NCBI GenBank assembly: GCA_017860725.1 | Contig: JAGDMX010000067.1 | Coordinates: forward strand, 1-9,118 | Reading direction: 5' to 3' | Length of the DNA stretch: 9,118 bases | From: Chloroflexota bacterium | GTDB taxonomy: Bacteria; Chloroflexota; Anaerolineae; Anaerolineales; UBA4823 | Shown: piece after piece, positions 1-6,048 of the stretch | Layout of the letters: every line of letters begins with the position of its first letter | Position numbering within the stretch: position 1 is the first letter of the stretch | Made by a program: the position numbers and the translations under genes | Notes under the pieces: generated by a model | The model's input: the letters and a program-made list of their open reading frames with translations, nothing else | What the model was told of the DNA's origin: nothing | Database searches by the model: none

Positions 1-2
1 AT

Positions 3-431
3 ATTATCGCCATGTACCTGCCATCCCTGTTTACCGGTTTTCTGACCGAGAGACTCGGGCTGACGCGCCTGATGTTGATGGGGGTGCTGGCTATGCTGGG
101 CACAGTCGTTGTCGGCGTGATCAGCCGCGATTTGCTGCACTATTGGGGGGCGCTGGTGCTGCTGGGGGTGGGGTGGAACTTCTTGTTCGTTGGCGGAACC
201 GTGATGCTGACACGCAGCTACTTCCCAATTGAGCGCTTTAAAGCCCAGGCAGCCAACGATTTCACTATCTTTGGCTTCCAGGCGCTGGCTTCGCTTTCGG
301 CGGGCTCCGTGTTATTCCTGGCGAATTGGGACACCCTGCTGATGATGACCCTGCCGATCCTATTAGGTATCGCAGGATTTATATTATGGCTCAACCGCCA
401 GACCGTGACCGAAGCCAGTCCTGCACATTAG
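3..431 (+). CDS. MFS transporter, C-terminal part (cut by left edge)
   Basis: This is the end of a major facilitator superfamily permease, an integral membrane carrier driven by ion or substrate gradients; its substrate cannot be told. The frame is open to the left edge (reading I-I-A before the first ATG at 12), so the true start lies outside and the ATG at 12 is an internal methionine. The visible 142 residues hold about four and a half membrane helices. They begin with the end of a helix and a motif-A-like loop (G-F-L-T-E-R-L-G), which in MFS proteins lies between helices 8 and 9, so these are probably helices 8-12. Hydrophobic helices follow at about residues 24-42, 47-69, 87-107 and 111-130. 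A short polar tail ends at the TAG. It converges on the next gene with a 60-bp gap. The family is fairly sure; the subfamily is unknown. Confidence 0.85.
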   Translation: MIAMYLPSLFTGFLTERLGLTRLMLMGVLAMLGTVVVGVISRDLLHYWGALVLLGVGWNFLFVGGTVMLTRSYFPIERFKAQAANDFTIFGFQALASLSAGSVLFLANWDTLLMMTLPILLGIAGFILWLNRQTVTEASPAH

Positions 432-491
432 TTGCGTATAGCCAAGAATTTGTTCGGCATCCAGAGGTTTTCAATCCCCTGAGGTGTTCAT

Positions 492-1046
492 TTATGCCGA
501 GGCAACTACCGCACCACCGGCTGCCGCACTGTCTTCCTGCTGGAGGATGATCAAATACCAGCCCAGCAGGATCAATAGAGGCGTTTCGGGCATGGCGCGC
601 GCTGGGTATTCAACGAACACGCCCGCCTGGGTTTTGAACCAGTCGGCAAATCGGGGATGCTCGACGCCTTCTTTATAGGTGATGACTGTGCTGCCATCCT
701 CGGCGTTGATGACAAAACGCGACGCCCAGAAATTGGCTGACTTCCAGAAATAGCGCCGACTACCAACCATCTCGATCCAGCCTTCGCCGAGCCAGTTTGG
801 GGTGAAGATTGCGATATCGCTCGATTCGCCGGAGATGCGGGCGGTAATGCGGGTTTTAAAGAAGCCAACCCGCTTAAAAGTCCAGCTCTGTGAGGCGGTA
901 GCCGCGATGGCCAGCGAACCCCAGGCGCTTTGAAAATCGAGGCGGGCAACCAGAGTCTCGTCATGATAGAGTTCAAAATTGCGACTTAACCCCTTGGGTT
1001 GTAGCCAGTGTAGCTCGTAGGTAAGAAATTCGGTGATTGGTTCCAT
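492..1046 (-). CDS. Hypothetical beta-rich protein with C-terminal hydrophobic segment
   Basis: I do not recognise this 184-residue protein with certainty. Residues about 5-130 alternate short polar and aromatic/hydrophobic stretches typical of beta strands, rich in Trp, Phe and Gly. This loosely resembles the tubby-like/LURP-one type of beta barrel, but that is inference. Residues about 156-169 form a short hydrophobic helix close to the C-terminus, followed by an Ala/Gly-rich tail, so the protein may be tail-anchored with its main domain in the cytoplasm. The ATG at 1046 is chosen because AAGGAG lies 9 nt upstream. An upstream ATG at 1070 (192 aa) overlaps the previous gene's stop as ATGA but has only a weak ribosome binding site. 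It is the second gene of an operon with the 278-aa membrane protein, 20 bp downstream, so the two products probably work together. Confidence 0.72.
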   Translation of the reverse strand: MEPITEFLTYELHWLQPKGLSRNFELYHDETLVARLDFQSAWGSLAIAATASQSWTFKRVGFFKTRITARISGESSDIAIFTPNWLGEGWIEMVGSRRYFWKSANFWASRFVINAEDGSTVITYKEGVEHPRFADWFKTQAGVFVEYPARAMPETPLLILLGWYLIILQQEDSAAAGGAVVASA

Positions 1047-1055
1047 ATCCAGTCG

Positions 1056-1061
1056 CTCCTT
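1056..1061 (-). promoter_or_regulatory. Shine-Dalgarno site deciding the start at 1046
   Basis: AAGGAG on the minus strand lies 9 nt before the ATG at 1046. It sits inside the longer reading frame that would begin at 1070 and favours the shorter 184-aa protein. Confidence 0.65.
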
Positions 1062-1066
1062 AGCTA

Positions 1067-1903
1067 TCATGCATCATATTTCTTATAAGTCAGCTCGCCG
1101 ACTTTGCCGCCGACGAACAGCAATTCGGCGCGCTGCAGGATGGTGCGGATAAGCTGCAGGCGATCCTGCATGCCGAGTTTGTCGAGTATTGGGAAGTGCA
1201 GTGGACGATCGGCGGCGATCAGCATGCAGCGGTTGTCGACGAGCTGTAGTTCGCTGATCTGTCCCCAAGCGGCAGAGAAAGGTGTTCCAAGTAAGCCGTG
1301 AATTGTAATCCCGGATTCATCCGCGGTGATCGAGCGGATGTAACTCCAGGGTGTGACCAGGCCTCCGATGCCGCGTAGGATGATCCAATATAGCAAAGCG
1401 CCTAGGACGATCTTTACCAGGTTTTCCCGCACCCAGGCGGCAATTTGCGGGCTGAGCAGGTAGCCGAGCACCAGCAAGATCACGGTGGCTGTGCCCATCA
1501 AGAAAAAGACCATGCCGGCGATCTGCGGCCAGCCATAAATGTAGTCGTGCTCCGGTTCAGACTGTGACTTTTCGTCCACCAATGGATCGTGTAGCAGAGC
1601 TCCGGTAGCTTCGTCAATTAATTCAAACGTCAGGTGGCCGCTCACCGTCCAACCCCAGCCGATCTGCTGCAGGATGCAACCGGATTCGGTGGCGGCTGCC
1701 GCCAGCAGAGGTTTCAGAGCCTCCTTGGCCAGGCGAGCGGCGACCTCGGCAGCGATCAGGCTATCTCCCTGAGGGGCAACCTGACCGAGGCGGTAAGATC
1801 CAAGAGGCAGGGAGGCGCCCAAGGCATTTTCGACGGCAGTGCGAAGCTGAGATGGCATGACGGTAGAATCGGTGGCGCGGTACAGGGCAGTGTAGCGGTT
1901 CAT
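1067..1903 (-). CDS. Hypothetical two-helix membrane protein with PH-like C-terminal domain
   Basis: This 278-residue protein is not from a family I can name. Three regions are visible. Residues about 1-105 are soluble, with an Ala-rich helix (about 50-75) and a strand-rich part ending near H-D-P. Two membrane helices follow at about 125-151 and 162-183, joined by a short loop. Residues about 186-262 start P-W-S-Y-I-R-S-I and continue D-E-S-G-I-T-I, A-W-G-Q-I-S-E-L; this alternation resembles the bacterial PH-like domains placed after paired helices in many membrane proteins (inference). Both soluble parts may face the cytoplasm. The ATG at 1903 is preferred; an in-frame TTG at 1921 would add six residues, but neither has a Shine-Dalgarno sequence. 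A TACAAT box sits 6 nt before the ATG, so the mRNA may be leaderless. It is the first gene of an operon with the downstream 184-aa protein. Confidence 0.72.
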   Translation of the reverse strand: MNRYTALYRATDSTVMPSQLRTAVENALGASLPLGSYRLGQVAPQGDSLIAAEVAARLAKEALKPLLAAAATESGCILQQIGWGWTVSGHLTFELIDEATGALLHDPLVDEKSQSEPEHDYIYGWPQIAGMVFFLMGTATVILLVLGYLLSPQIAAWVRENLVKIVLGALLYWIILRGIGGLVTPWSYIRSITADESGITIHGLLGTPFSAAWGQISELQLVDNRCMLIAADRPLHFPILDKLGMQDRLQLIRTILQRAELLFVGGKVGELTYKKYDA

Positions 1904-1909
1904 AGGATT

Positions 1910-1915
1910 ATTGTA
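1910..1915 (-). promoter_or_regulatory. -10-like box, possible leaderless promoter
   Basis: TACAAT on the minus strand (one mismatch to TATAAT) ends 6 nt before the ATG at 1903, so transcription would start at about the A of the ATG. No convincing -35 box is seen 16-18 nt upstream. The absence of a Shine-Dalgarno sequence fits a leaderless message. Confidence 0.4.
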
Positions 1916-1969
1916 TCGCAAGTCGGCCGCGCAGATAGCTGATCCGGGAACTCAATACGTTGTATGTGG

Positions 1970-1975
1970 TATGAT
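1970..1975 (+). promoter_or_regulatory. -10-like box before the MFS exporter gene
   Basis: TATGAT (one mismatch to TATAAT) ends 9 nt before the ATG at 1985, which would leave a leader of zero to about three nucleotides. There is no clear -35 box and no Shine-Dalgarno sequence. Together with the box at 1910-1915 it makes a back-to-back promoter pair within about 81 bp. Confidence 0.38.
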
Positions 1976-1984
1976 TCTCCGGTT

Positions 1985-3220
1985 ATGATCCAGACACTGC
2001 GCTCACGGATGCACGCGACATACATCAAGTACCCTCGCCAGTTCTGGCTGATGTTCTTCGGCCTGTTGATCAGCCGTATTGGGTCGAGCATGATCTGGCC
2101 ATTCATGATGATATACGTCAGCGAAAAGGTAAATCTGCCGCTCACGGCCGTCGCCGGACTGCTGTCGATCAATGCAATCTCGGGGATCTTTTCCTCATTC
2201 CTGGCAGGACCAATCGTTGACCGCCTGGGACGCAAGTGGATTATGGTAGTGGGACTTGGTCTACATGGGCTGACCTTCCTGGCGCTAGGCCAGGCGACGA
2301 CTTACCCTCAGTTTGTTGTGCTGATGATCTTGGCTGGGGGATTGTCTCCCTTGTATATGGTCGGGTCCGATGCCATGCTGGCGGACCTGGTACCGGTGGA
2401 GAAGCGCACCGACGCCTATGCCATGCTACGCCTGAGCGCTAACGCCGGGATTGCTATCGGGCCGATGATTGGTGGAATGATTGCAGCAACCTCCTACAAC
2501 CTGGCTTTTTACATGGCAGCGTTGGGTCTGACTTCTTACAGCTTGCTGATGGCTTTTTTTGCAAAAGAAACCTTGCCGCAACACACCGCGCTGGTCAGCG
2601 AGGTGCCTCGCCGCGAACCGTTTGGCGGTTACCAGGATATTGTGCGCGACCGGCGTTTCTTGACTTTCCTGCTGCTGGTCACGCTGGGTATTCTGCCGGG
2701 GGTGCTGATGTGGACGTTGATGCCGGTATATGCCAAGCAGAATTACGGTATACCGGAGAGTCTATACGGGCTGATCCCAACCACCAATGCCTTAATGGTA
2801 GTTTTCCTGCAGCTGCCTGTCACCAGCCAAACCAAGCGCTACCGGAACCGCCTGATGATGGCGTTAGGAGCGGCATTCTATGCCTTGGGCGCCGGCTCGG
2901 TGGCGCTGGCAAGCGGCTTTTTCGGTTTCTGGGTGGCGATGGTGGTGATGTCTTTCGGAGAGCTGGTGCTGGTGCCCACCTCGAGCAGCTACGCTTCAAT
3001 CCTGGCGCCGGTGGATAAACGCGGGCGCTATATGAGCCTGTACGGTTTGACCTGGTCGGTGGCAATGGGAATTGGACCGATCTTCGGCGGGATGCTCAAC
3101 GATCAGATTGGACCGTGGGCGATCTGGGTAGGAGCATTGGCGGTGGGACTGGTGGGAGCAGGAGGTTTCCTATGGCAGGCGATGTCACAAACTCCGGTTC
3201 AACCGCAGACAGCAGAGTGA
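1985..3220 (+). CDS. MFS transporter, drug-exporter (DHA1/MDR) type
   Basis: This is a complete major facilitator superfamily permease of 411 residues, close to the usual 390-420 for 12-helix members, located in the cytoplasmic membrane and probably acting as an H+-coupled exporter. Motif A (G-P-I-V-D-R-L-G-R-K, residues about 75-84) lies between helices 2 and 3 as expected. A charged central loop (about residues 200-222, V-P-R-R-E-P-F-G-G-Y) separates the two six-helix halves. Helix 5 contains G-I-A-I-G-P-M-I-G-G, which matches the G-x-x-x-G-P-x-x-G-G pattern (motif C) of antiporters and supports export rather than uptake. The ATG at 1985 was chosen for its place just after a TATGAT box; ATG 2009 is an alternative and the frame is open from 1964. 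It is divergent from the hypothetical operon and converges on degV. The substrate is unknown; an MdtH/YajR-like drug exporter is the nearest idea. Confidence 0.88.
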   Translation: MIQTLRSRMHATYIKYPRQFWLMFFGLLISRIGSSMIWPFMMIYVSEKVNLPLTAVAGLLSINAISGIFSSFLAGPIVDRLGRKWIMVVGLGLHGLTFLALGQATTYPQFVVLMILAGGLSPLYMVGSDAMLADLVPVEKRTDAYAMLRLSANAGIAIGPMIGGMIAATSYNLAFYMAALGLTSYSLLMAFFAKETLPQHTALVSEVPRREPFGGYQDIVRDRRFLTFLLLVTLGILPGVLMWTLMPVYAKQNYGIPESLYGLIPTTNALMVVFLQLPVTSQTKRYRNRLMMALGAAFYALGAGSVALASGFFGFWVAMVVMSFGELVLVPTSSSYASILAPVDKRGRYMSLYGLTWSVAMGIGPIFGGMLNDQIGPWAIWVGALAVGLVGAGGFLWQAMSQTPVQPQTAE

Positions 3221-3251
3221 ATTACTGGCTTAATTCAGGGGCGCCAGTGAT
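3221..3251. terminator. Possible hairpin between convergent MFS and degV genes
   Basis: Nine positions at 3221-3229 pair with 3243-3251 (one G-U wobble as plus-strand RNA; core ACTGGC/GCCAGT) around a 13-nt loop. Overlapping it, the two stop codons sit at the ends of a 7-bp AT-rich inverted repeat, 3218-3224 with 3231-3237. No T-run follows on either strand, so this is not a classical intrinsic terminator; it could still end or protect converging transcripts. Confidence 0.25.
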
Positions 3252-4155
3252 AAGCCAATCCAATTATCCCTGGACCGGTGTGGGCGACCATGACGGGAGT
3301 AAAGGGGGTAACAAGGATTTCATCCGGGTGCAAACGGGCTTCTGCCATGGATTGCAACTTATCCGCCCATGATTGGGCATCGGCATGCATGATTGCCAGG
3401 GACAAACTGCGACAGCCGCATACTTTTTCGCTGACATAATCGACGATCTCTTCCAATACGTGGTGGTAACCGCGCACTCGGCTGATTGGGAGCACTTCAC
3501 CGTCCTCGCTCAAGGTGATTATCGGCAGGATTTGCACTATGCTGCCTAGCATATAGGCGGCCTTGCCGATCCGTCCTCCCCTGGCCAGGTACTCGAGAGT
3601 CTCTAGCCCGGCCGCAAAACCGATTCGTTTACGTTCCAGGTCGAGCTGTTGTAGAATTTGCTCTACAGAAGCTCCTTGGTTGGCCAGGCGAGCAGCTTCG
3701 ATCGCCAGAAACCCTTGGGCGATGGTCGCAAGACGGGTATCGTACAAAACGATTTGTCGGTCGCCAAACTCCTCGCGTGCCATAATCGAACCACCTTCAG
3801 CGGCGCTGAAGGTGCCACTTAACCGACTAGTTAAGCCAATATACAGCACGCTCTGCGCGCCGCTATTCAGGCAATCCAGGAATAAAGCGTAAAATTGCCC
3901 GGCGGATGGCGCTGAGGTGCTGATATGCAGGTCTTTTTCCTGTCGCATGCGCAGGTACAGCCCCGCCGAATCCAGATCAACCCCATCAATATATTTTTTG
4001 TCTTCCACCATGACAGAAAGAGGGATGACACGGATACCGAGCTGGCGCGCCAGATCAGGTGGTACCTGTGCCACACTATCGGTGACAATCATTACACTGA
4101 TCGTAGTGTTTTCGGATTGGGATGGGTTTGGCGGAGTTGGGGAAGGGGCGTTCAT
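3235..4155 (-). CDS. degV: DegV family fatty-acid-binding protein
   Basis: DegV (FakB-type) proteins are cytoplasmic and hold one fatty acid; in Firmicutes they present it to the FakA kinase for entry into phospholipid synthesis. The 306-residue product shows the family marks in order: V-T-D-S near residue 24, T-S-A-P-S (80-84), S-G-T (113-115), L-E-Y-L-A-R-G-G-R-I (187-196) and the C-terminal H-T-G-P-G (292-296). The ATG at 4155 is chosen because AGGAG lies 6 nt upstream and a TATAAT box just beyond. This gives an N-terminal extension of about 20 residues rich in Pro, Ser and Asn before the usual domain start (an internal ATG at 4092 would give the classical length). Where many members have K-P-I after the G-G-R-I helix, this one reads L-P-I. 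No fakA-like kinase is in the window. It is divergent from the flippase/plsY-like operon. Confidence 0.9.
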   Translation of the reverse strand: MNAPSPTPPNPSQSENTTISVMIVTDSVAQVPPDLARQLGIRVIPLSVMVEDKKYIDGVDLDSAGLYLRMRQEKDLHISTSAPSAGQFYALFLDCLNSGAQSVLYIGLTSRLSGTFSAAEGGSIMAREEFGDRQIVLYDTRLATIAQGFLAIEAARLANQGASVEQILQQLDLERKRIGFAAGLETLEYLARGGRIGKAAYMLGSIVQILPIITLSEDGEVLPISRVRGYHHVLEEIVDYVSEKVCGCRSLSLAIMHADAQSWADKLQSMAEARLHPDEILVTPFTPVMVAHTGPGIIGLAYHWRP

Positions 4156-4161
4156 CGATGA

Positions 4162-4166
4162 CTCCT
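4162..4166 (-). promoter_or_regulatory. Shine-Dalgarno site of degV
   Basis: AGGAG on the minus strand lies 6 nt before the ATG at 4155. It fixes this start over the upstream in-frame ATGs at 4176 and 4218 and over the internal ATG at 4092. Confidence 0.7.
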
Positions 4167-4174
4167 GTAATTTC

Positions 4175-4180
4175 ATTATA
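4175..4180 (-). promoter_or_regulatory. -10 box of degV promoter
   Basis: A perfect TATAAT on the minus strand lies 8 nt upstream of the degV Shine-Dalgarno site, so the leader would be about 13 nt. No good -35 match is seen at 16-18 nt spacing. Because the box overlaps the ATG at 4176, a start at or before that point is unlikely. Confidence 0.5.
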
Positions 4181-4251
4181 TCCGCTATTCCAATGCGGGC
4201 ATACTTTGATGGGCTCATGACGCATGGTTATCTGATAGAAGTGTGAAGTTA

Positions 4252-4280
4252 ATGTCAAAGGCATAGATGTGTCCTATAAT
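4252..4280 (+). promoter_or_regulatory. Sigma-70-type promoter of the flippase/plsY-like operon
   Basis: ATGTCA at 4252-4257 (four of six matches to TTGACA) and a perfect TATAAT at 4275-4280 are separated by 17 bp, the best-formed promoter in the window. Transcription would begin near 4287, giving a leader of about 90 nt before the ATG at 4377. The leader holds a small TCGGA-TT-TCCGA hairpin at 4320-4331 but no riboswitch that I recognise. Confidence 0.55.
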
Positions 4281-4376
4281 TAATTTGAAGACCGTTTCTC
4301 ACTGGGCTTCTTGCGTATAGTCGGATTTCCGATTCGGTATCTGCCTCACGGTCCGAAAATTGAAAGAGCGGATCTT

Positions 4377-5393
4377 ATGGAAAAATCCCAGCTCAACCTG
4401 CGTCGAAACATTCTCTGGCCGATCCTGCTGCTCCTGGCAGTGGGAGTAGTCCTGATTATTTTCGATCGTGAGCGAATTATCTTGGTACTGGCCAAAGCGG
4501 ATTGGCAATATGTCCCCAGGGCGTTGGTGTTTATCGCCTGTTCCTATGGGCTAGTGAGTTATTCCTATGCCATCCTGGCGCACCAGGTGGGCATCCGGAT
4601 GGGCTGGCGTGAGCTGAGCTTGACCTATTTTGTCACGGCGGTGATGAACCGGGTTGTGCGTAGCGGAGGTGTGGCGGGGTTTTCGGTACGCTGCCTGATC
4701 ATGAAGCAGTATGGTGTCAGCGTGAATGATACCTTATCCTCTTCGATGATCCATGTGCTGATCGGCAGCCTGGTCATGCTGGCTATGCTGCCGGTTGGAA
4801 GCCTGTATGTCTATTTCAGCGTGCCGGTTTCAACTGCGTTGGAGGGTCTGTTGGTTTTCATGACAGCGATCAGCCTGCTGTTCAGCCTGGGTGCAGTGGC
4901 CGTTTTGCTCAGCGAGCAGCTACGCGACCGGGTGATTGAGGTCGCTGCTGGATTAGCCAAGAAGATTGTGCATCGAGATATCACTCCGGCCTTACATGAG
5001 TTCAATTTACAGGTGAGCCTGGGAATCCGTCTGCTGCGCCAATCTCCACTGCACTGTGGGGAGATTATCCTGCTGTTGTTTGTCGAATGGTGGGCAAATG
5101 TAATCGCACTGTCATTCTGCTTAAATGCGTTTGGGGCATCCCTCCCGATTGGAGCGGTGGCGGCGTTGTATGTAGTAGGGATTATGGCGGGTGTGATCAC
5201 CGCACTCCCCGGTGGATTCGGCGTGCAGGAAGGTGTCATGACACTGATGGCAGTTGCTCAGGGAACCTCCTTCGAACAAGCCATCCTGGCGATGTTGCTG
5301 TATCGCGTGGTGCACTCGATCATACCTTACTTGGTCAGCCCATTGTTTTACCTGCATCTACTTCACGAACAGCGGCCTGAGGTGGTGGCTTGA
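4377..5393 (+). CDS. Flippase-domain membrane protein (YbhN/AglD/MprF-N-terminal family)
   Basis: This 338-residue polytopic protein belongs to the lysylphosphatidylglycerol synthase transmembrane-region family (UPF0104), whose members are linked to flipping or modifying lipids and polyprenyl-linked sugars. About eight hydrophobic helices are seen (roughly residues 12-29, 46-68, 85-95, 123-148, 154-178, 226-248, 258-278, 301-328). The family signature P-G-G-F-G-V-Q-E-G is at about 278-286. The earlier conserved loop after the third helix is present as M-N-R-V-V-R-S-G-G-V-A-G-F-S-V-R. There is no catalytic aminoacyl-transfer domain, so it is not a full MprF. The ATG at 4377 is used; AAAGAG upstream is a weak ribosome site, and an in-frame TTG at 4311 lacks support. 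The stop is one nucleotide before the next ATG, so it is tightly coupled to the plsY-like gene, suggesting a shared lipid substrate. Confidence 0.85.
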   Translation: MEKSQLNLRRNILWPILLLLAVGVVLIIFDRERIILVLAKADWQYVPRALVFIACSYGLVSYSYAILAHQVGIRMGWRELSLTYFVTAVMNRVVRSGGVAGFSVRCLIMKQYGVSVNDTLSSSMIHVLIGSLVMLAMLPVGSLYVYFSVPVSTALEGLLVFMTAISLLFSLGAVAVLLSEQLRDRVIEVAAGLAKKIVHRDITPALHEFNLQVSLGIRLLRQSPLHCGEIILLLFVEWWANVIALSFCLNAFGASLPIGAVAALYVVGIMAGVITALPGGFGVQEGVMTLMAVAQGTSFEQAILAMLLYRVVHSIIPYLVSPLFYLHLLHEQRPEVVA

Positions 5394-5394
5394 A

Positions 5395-6048
5395 ATGTTT
5401 GCGTATATCCTGCTGATTTTGTTAGGATACCTGCTGGGTTCAATCCCGACTGCATACCTGGCCGGCCGTTGGGTCAAAGGCATTGATATCCGCCGCTACG
5501 GCAGCGGTACGGCCAGCGGCTCGATGATTTACGAGCATGTCGCACGCTGGATGGTCGTGCCTGTGGGACTATTTGACATCGGTAAAGCGGCGCTACCGAC
5601 CTGGCTGGCGCTGCGTCTGGATTATGGCGAAGTAGTGGCAGCCGCGGCAGGGCTGGCTGCCTTGGTAGGACACAACTGGCCGATCTATCTGGGATTTACG
5701 GGAGGCAGGGGCATCAGCGCTATTATGGGCACCCTGCTGGTGCTTTTTCCCTGGGGTGATGCCTGGCTGCTGGCGTTCCTGGCGGTTGGCTTTGCCCTGG
5801 GGGACTCTGCCCCGTGGACGCTAATGGGTCTGGCGAGCATGCCGGTATTGGTGTGGTGGTTAGATGGCTCAGAAGTCCTTTATTGGCTGATCGGTGCCAT
5901 GCTGGTGACCACCTTGATCAAGCGACTGGAAGCCAACCGGCGCCCACTGCCCCTGGATGGGCACGAGCGCCGGCGGGTGATCTGGCTGCGGCTAATTTTT
6001 GATCGGGATATTCCCGATCACCGCTTATGGATTCAGCGACGGCCATGA
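5395..6048 (+). CDS. plsY: Divergent PlsY-like glycerol-3-phosphate acyltransferase
   Basis: PlsY is a membrane enzyme that transfers an acyl group from acyl phosphate to glycerol 3-phosphate, the first step of phospholipid synthesis. The 217-residue product has the expected architecture: an N-terminal helix ending G-S-I-P-T-A-Y-L (about 15-22), a motif-I loop at R-R-Y-G-S-G (33-38), motif II G-H-N-W-P-I-Y-L-G-F-T-G-G-R-G (92-106), and further helices with a late R-L segment near 177. Motif I departs from the canonical GSGNxGATN: after G-S-G come T-A-S-G-S-M, so both Asn are missing, and the usual GGKG reads GGRG. A basic C-terminal tail of about 30 residues follows the last helix. GAGGTGG lies 9 nt before the ATG. 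Family membership is clear, but enzyme activity or substrate may differ; a specialised paralogue is possible. Confidence 0.78.
   Translation: MFAYILLILLGYLLGSIPTAYLAGRWVKGIDIRRYGSGTASGSMIYEHVARWMVVPVGLFDIGKAALPTWLALRLDYGEVVAAAAGLAALVGHNWPIYLGFTGGRGISAIMGTLLVLFPWGDAWLLAFLAVGFALGDSAPWTLMGLASMPVLVWWLDGSEVLYWLIGAMLVTTLIKRLEANRRPLPLDGHERRRVIWLRLIFDRDIPDHRLWIQRRP
6000..6020. repeat. Perfect inverted repeat between converging stop codons
   Basis: TGATCGGGA and TCCCGATCA form a perfect 9-bp stem around the three-base loop TAT. It lies inside the last codons of the plsY-like gene, and on the minus strand it begins 4 nt after the hydrolase stop. The plus strand has TTTTT before it, so on the minus strand the hairpin is followed by A residues, not T; it lacks the tail of an intrinsic terminator. 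It may stabilise the 3' end of the hydrolase mRNA or assist termination. Confidence 0.45.

Noticed and set aside
456..498. Nested inverted repeat in the gap between the partial MFS gene and the 184-aa gene (GGCAT/ATGCC outside, CAGAGG/CCCCTG inside).
   Set aside because: The outer stem is only 5 bp with a long interior, the inner one needs a wobble or mismatch, and no T-run follows on either strand; too weak to call a terminator.
432..4320. The 10-mer TTGCGTATAG occurs at 432-441 and again at 4311-4320.
   Set aside because: Several 10-mers are expected to repeat by chance in 9 kb, and the flanks do not match.
4311..4376. Upstream TTG start for the flippase-domain protein, adding 22 residues.
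   Set aside because: No Shine-Dalgarno site precedes it, the added residues are polar and unlike the family N-terminus, and ATG 4377 comes just before the first helix.
4811..5239. Open frame of 142 codons opposite the flippase-domain gene.
   Set aside because: Low-complexity Ser/Thr/Pro-rich translation antisense to a clearly coding membrane-protein gene.
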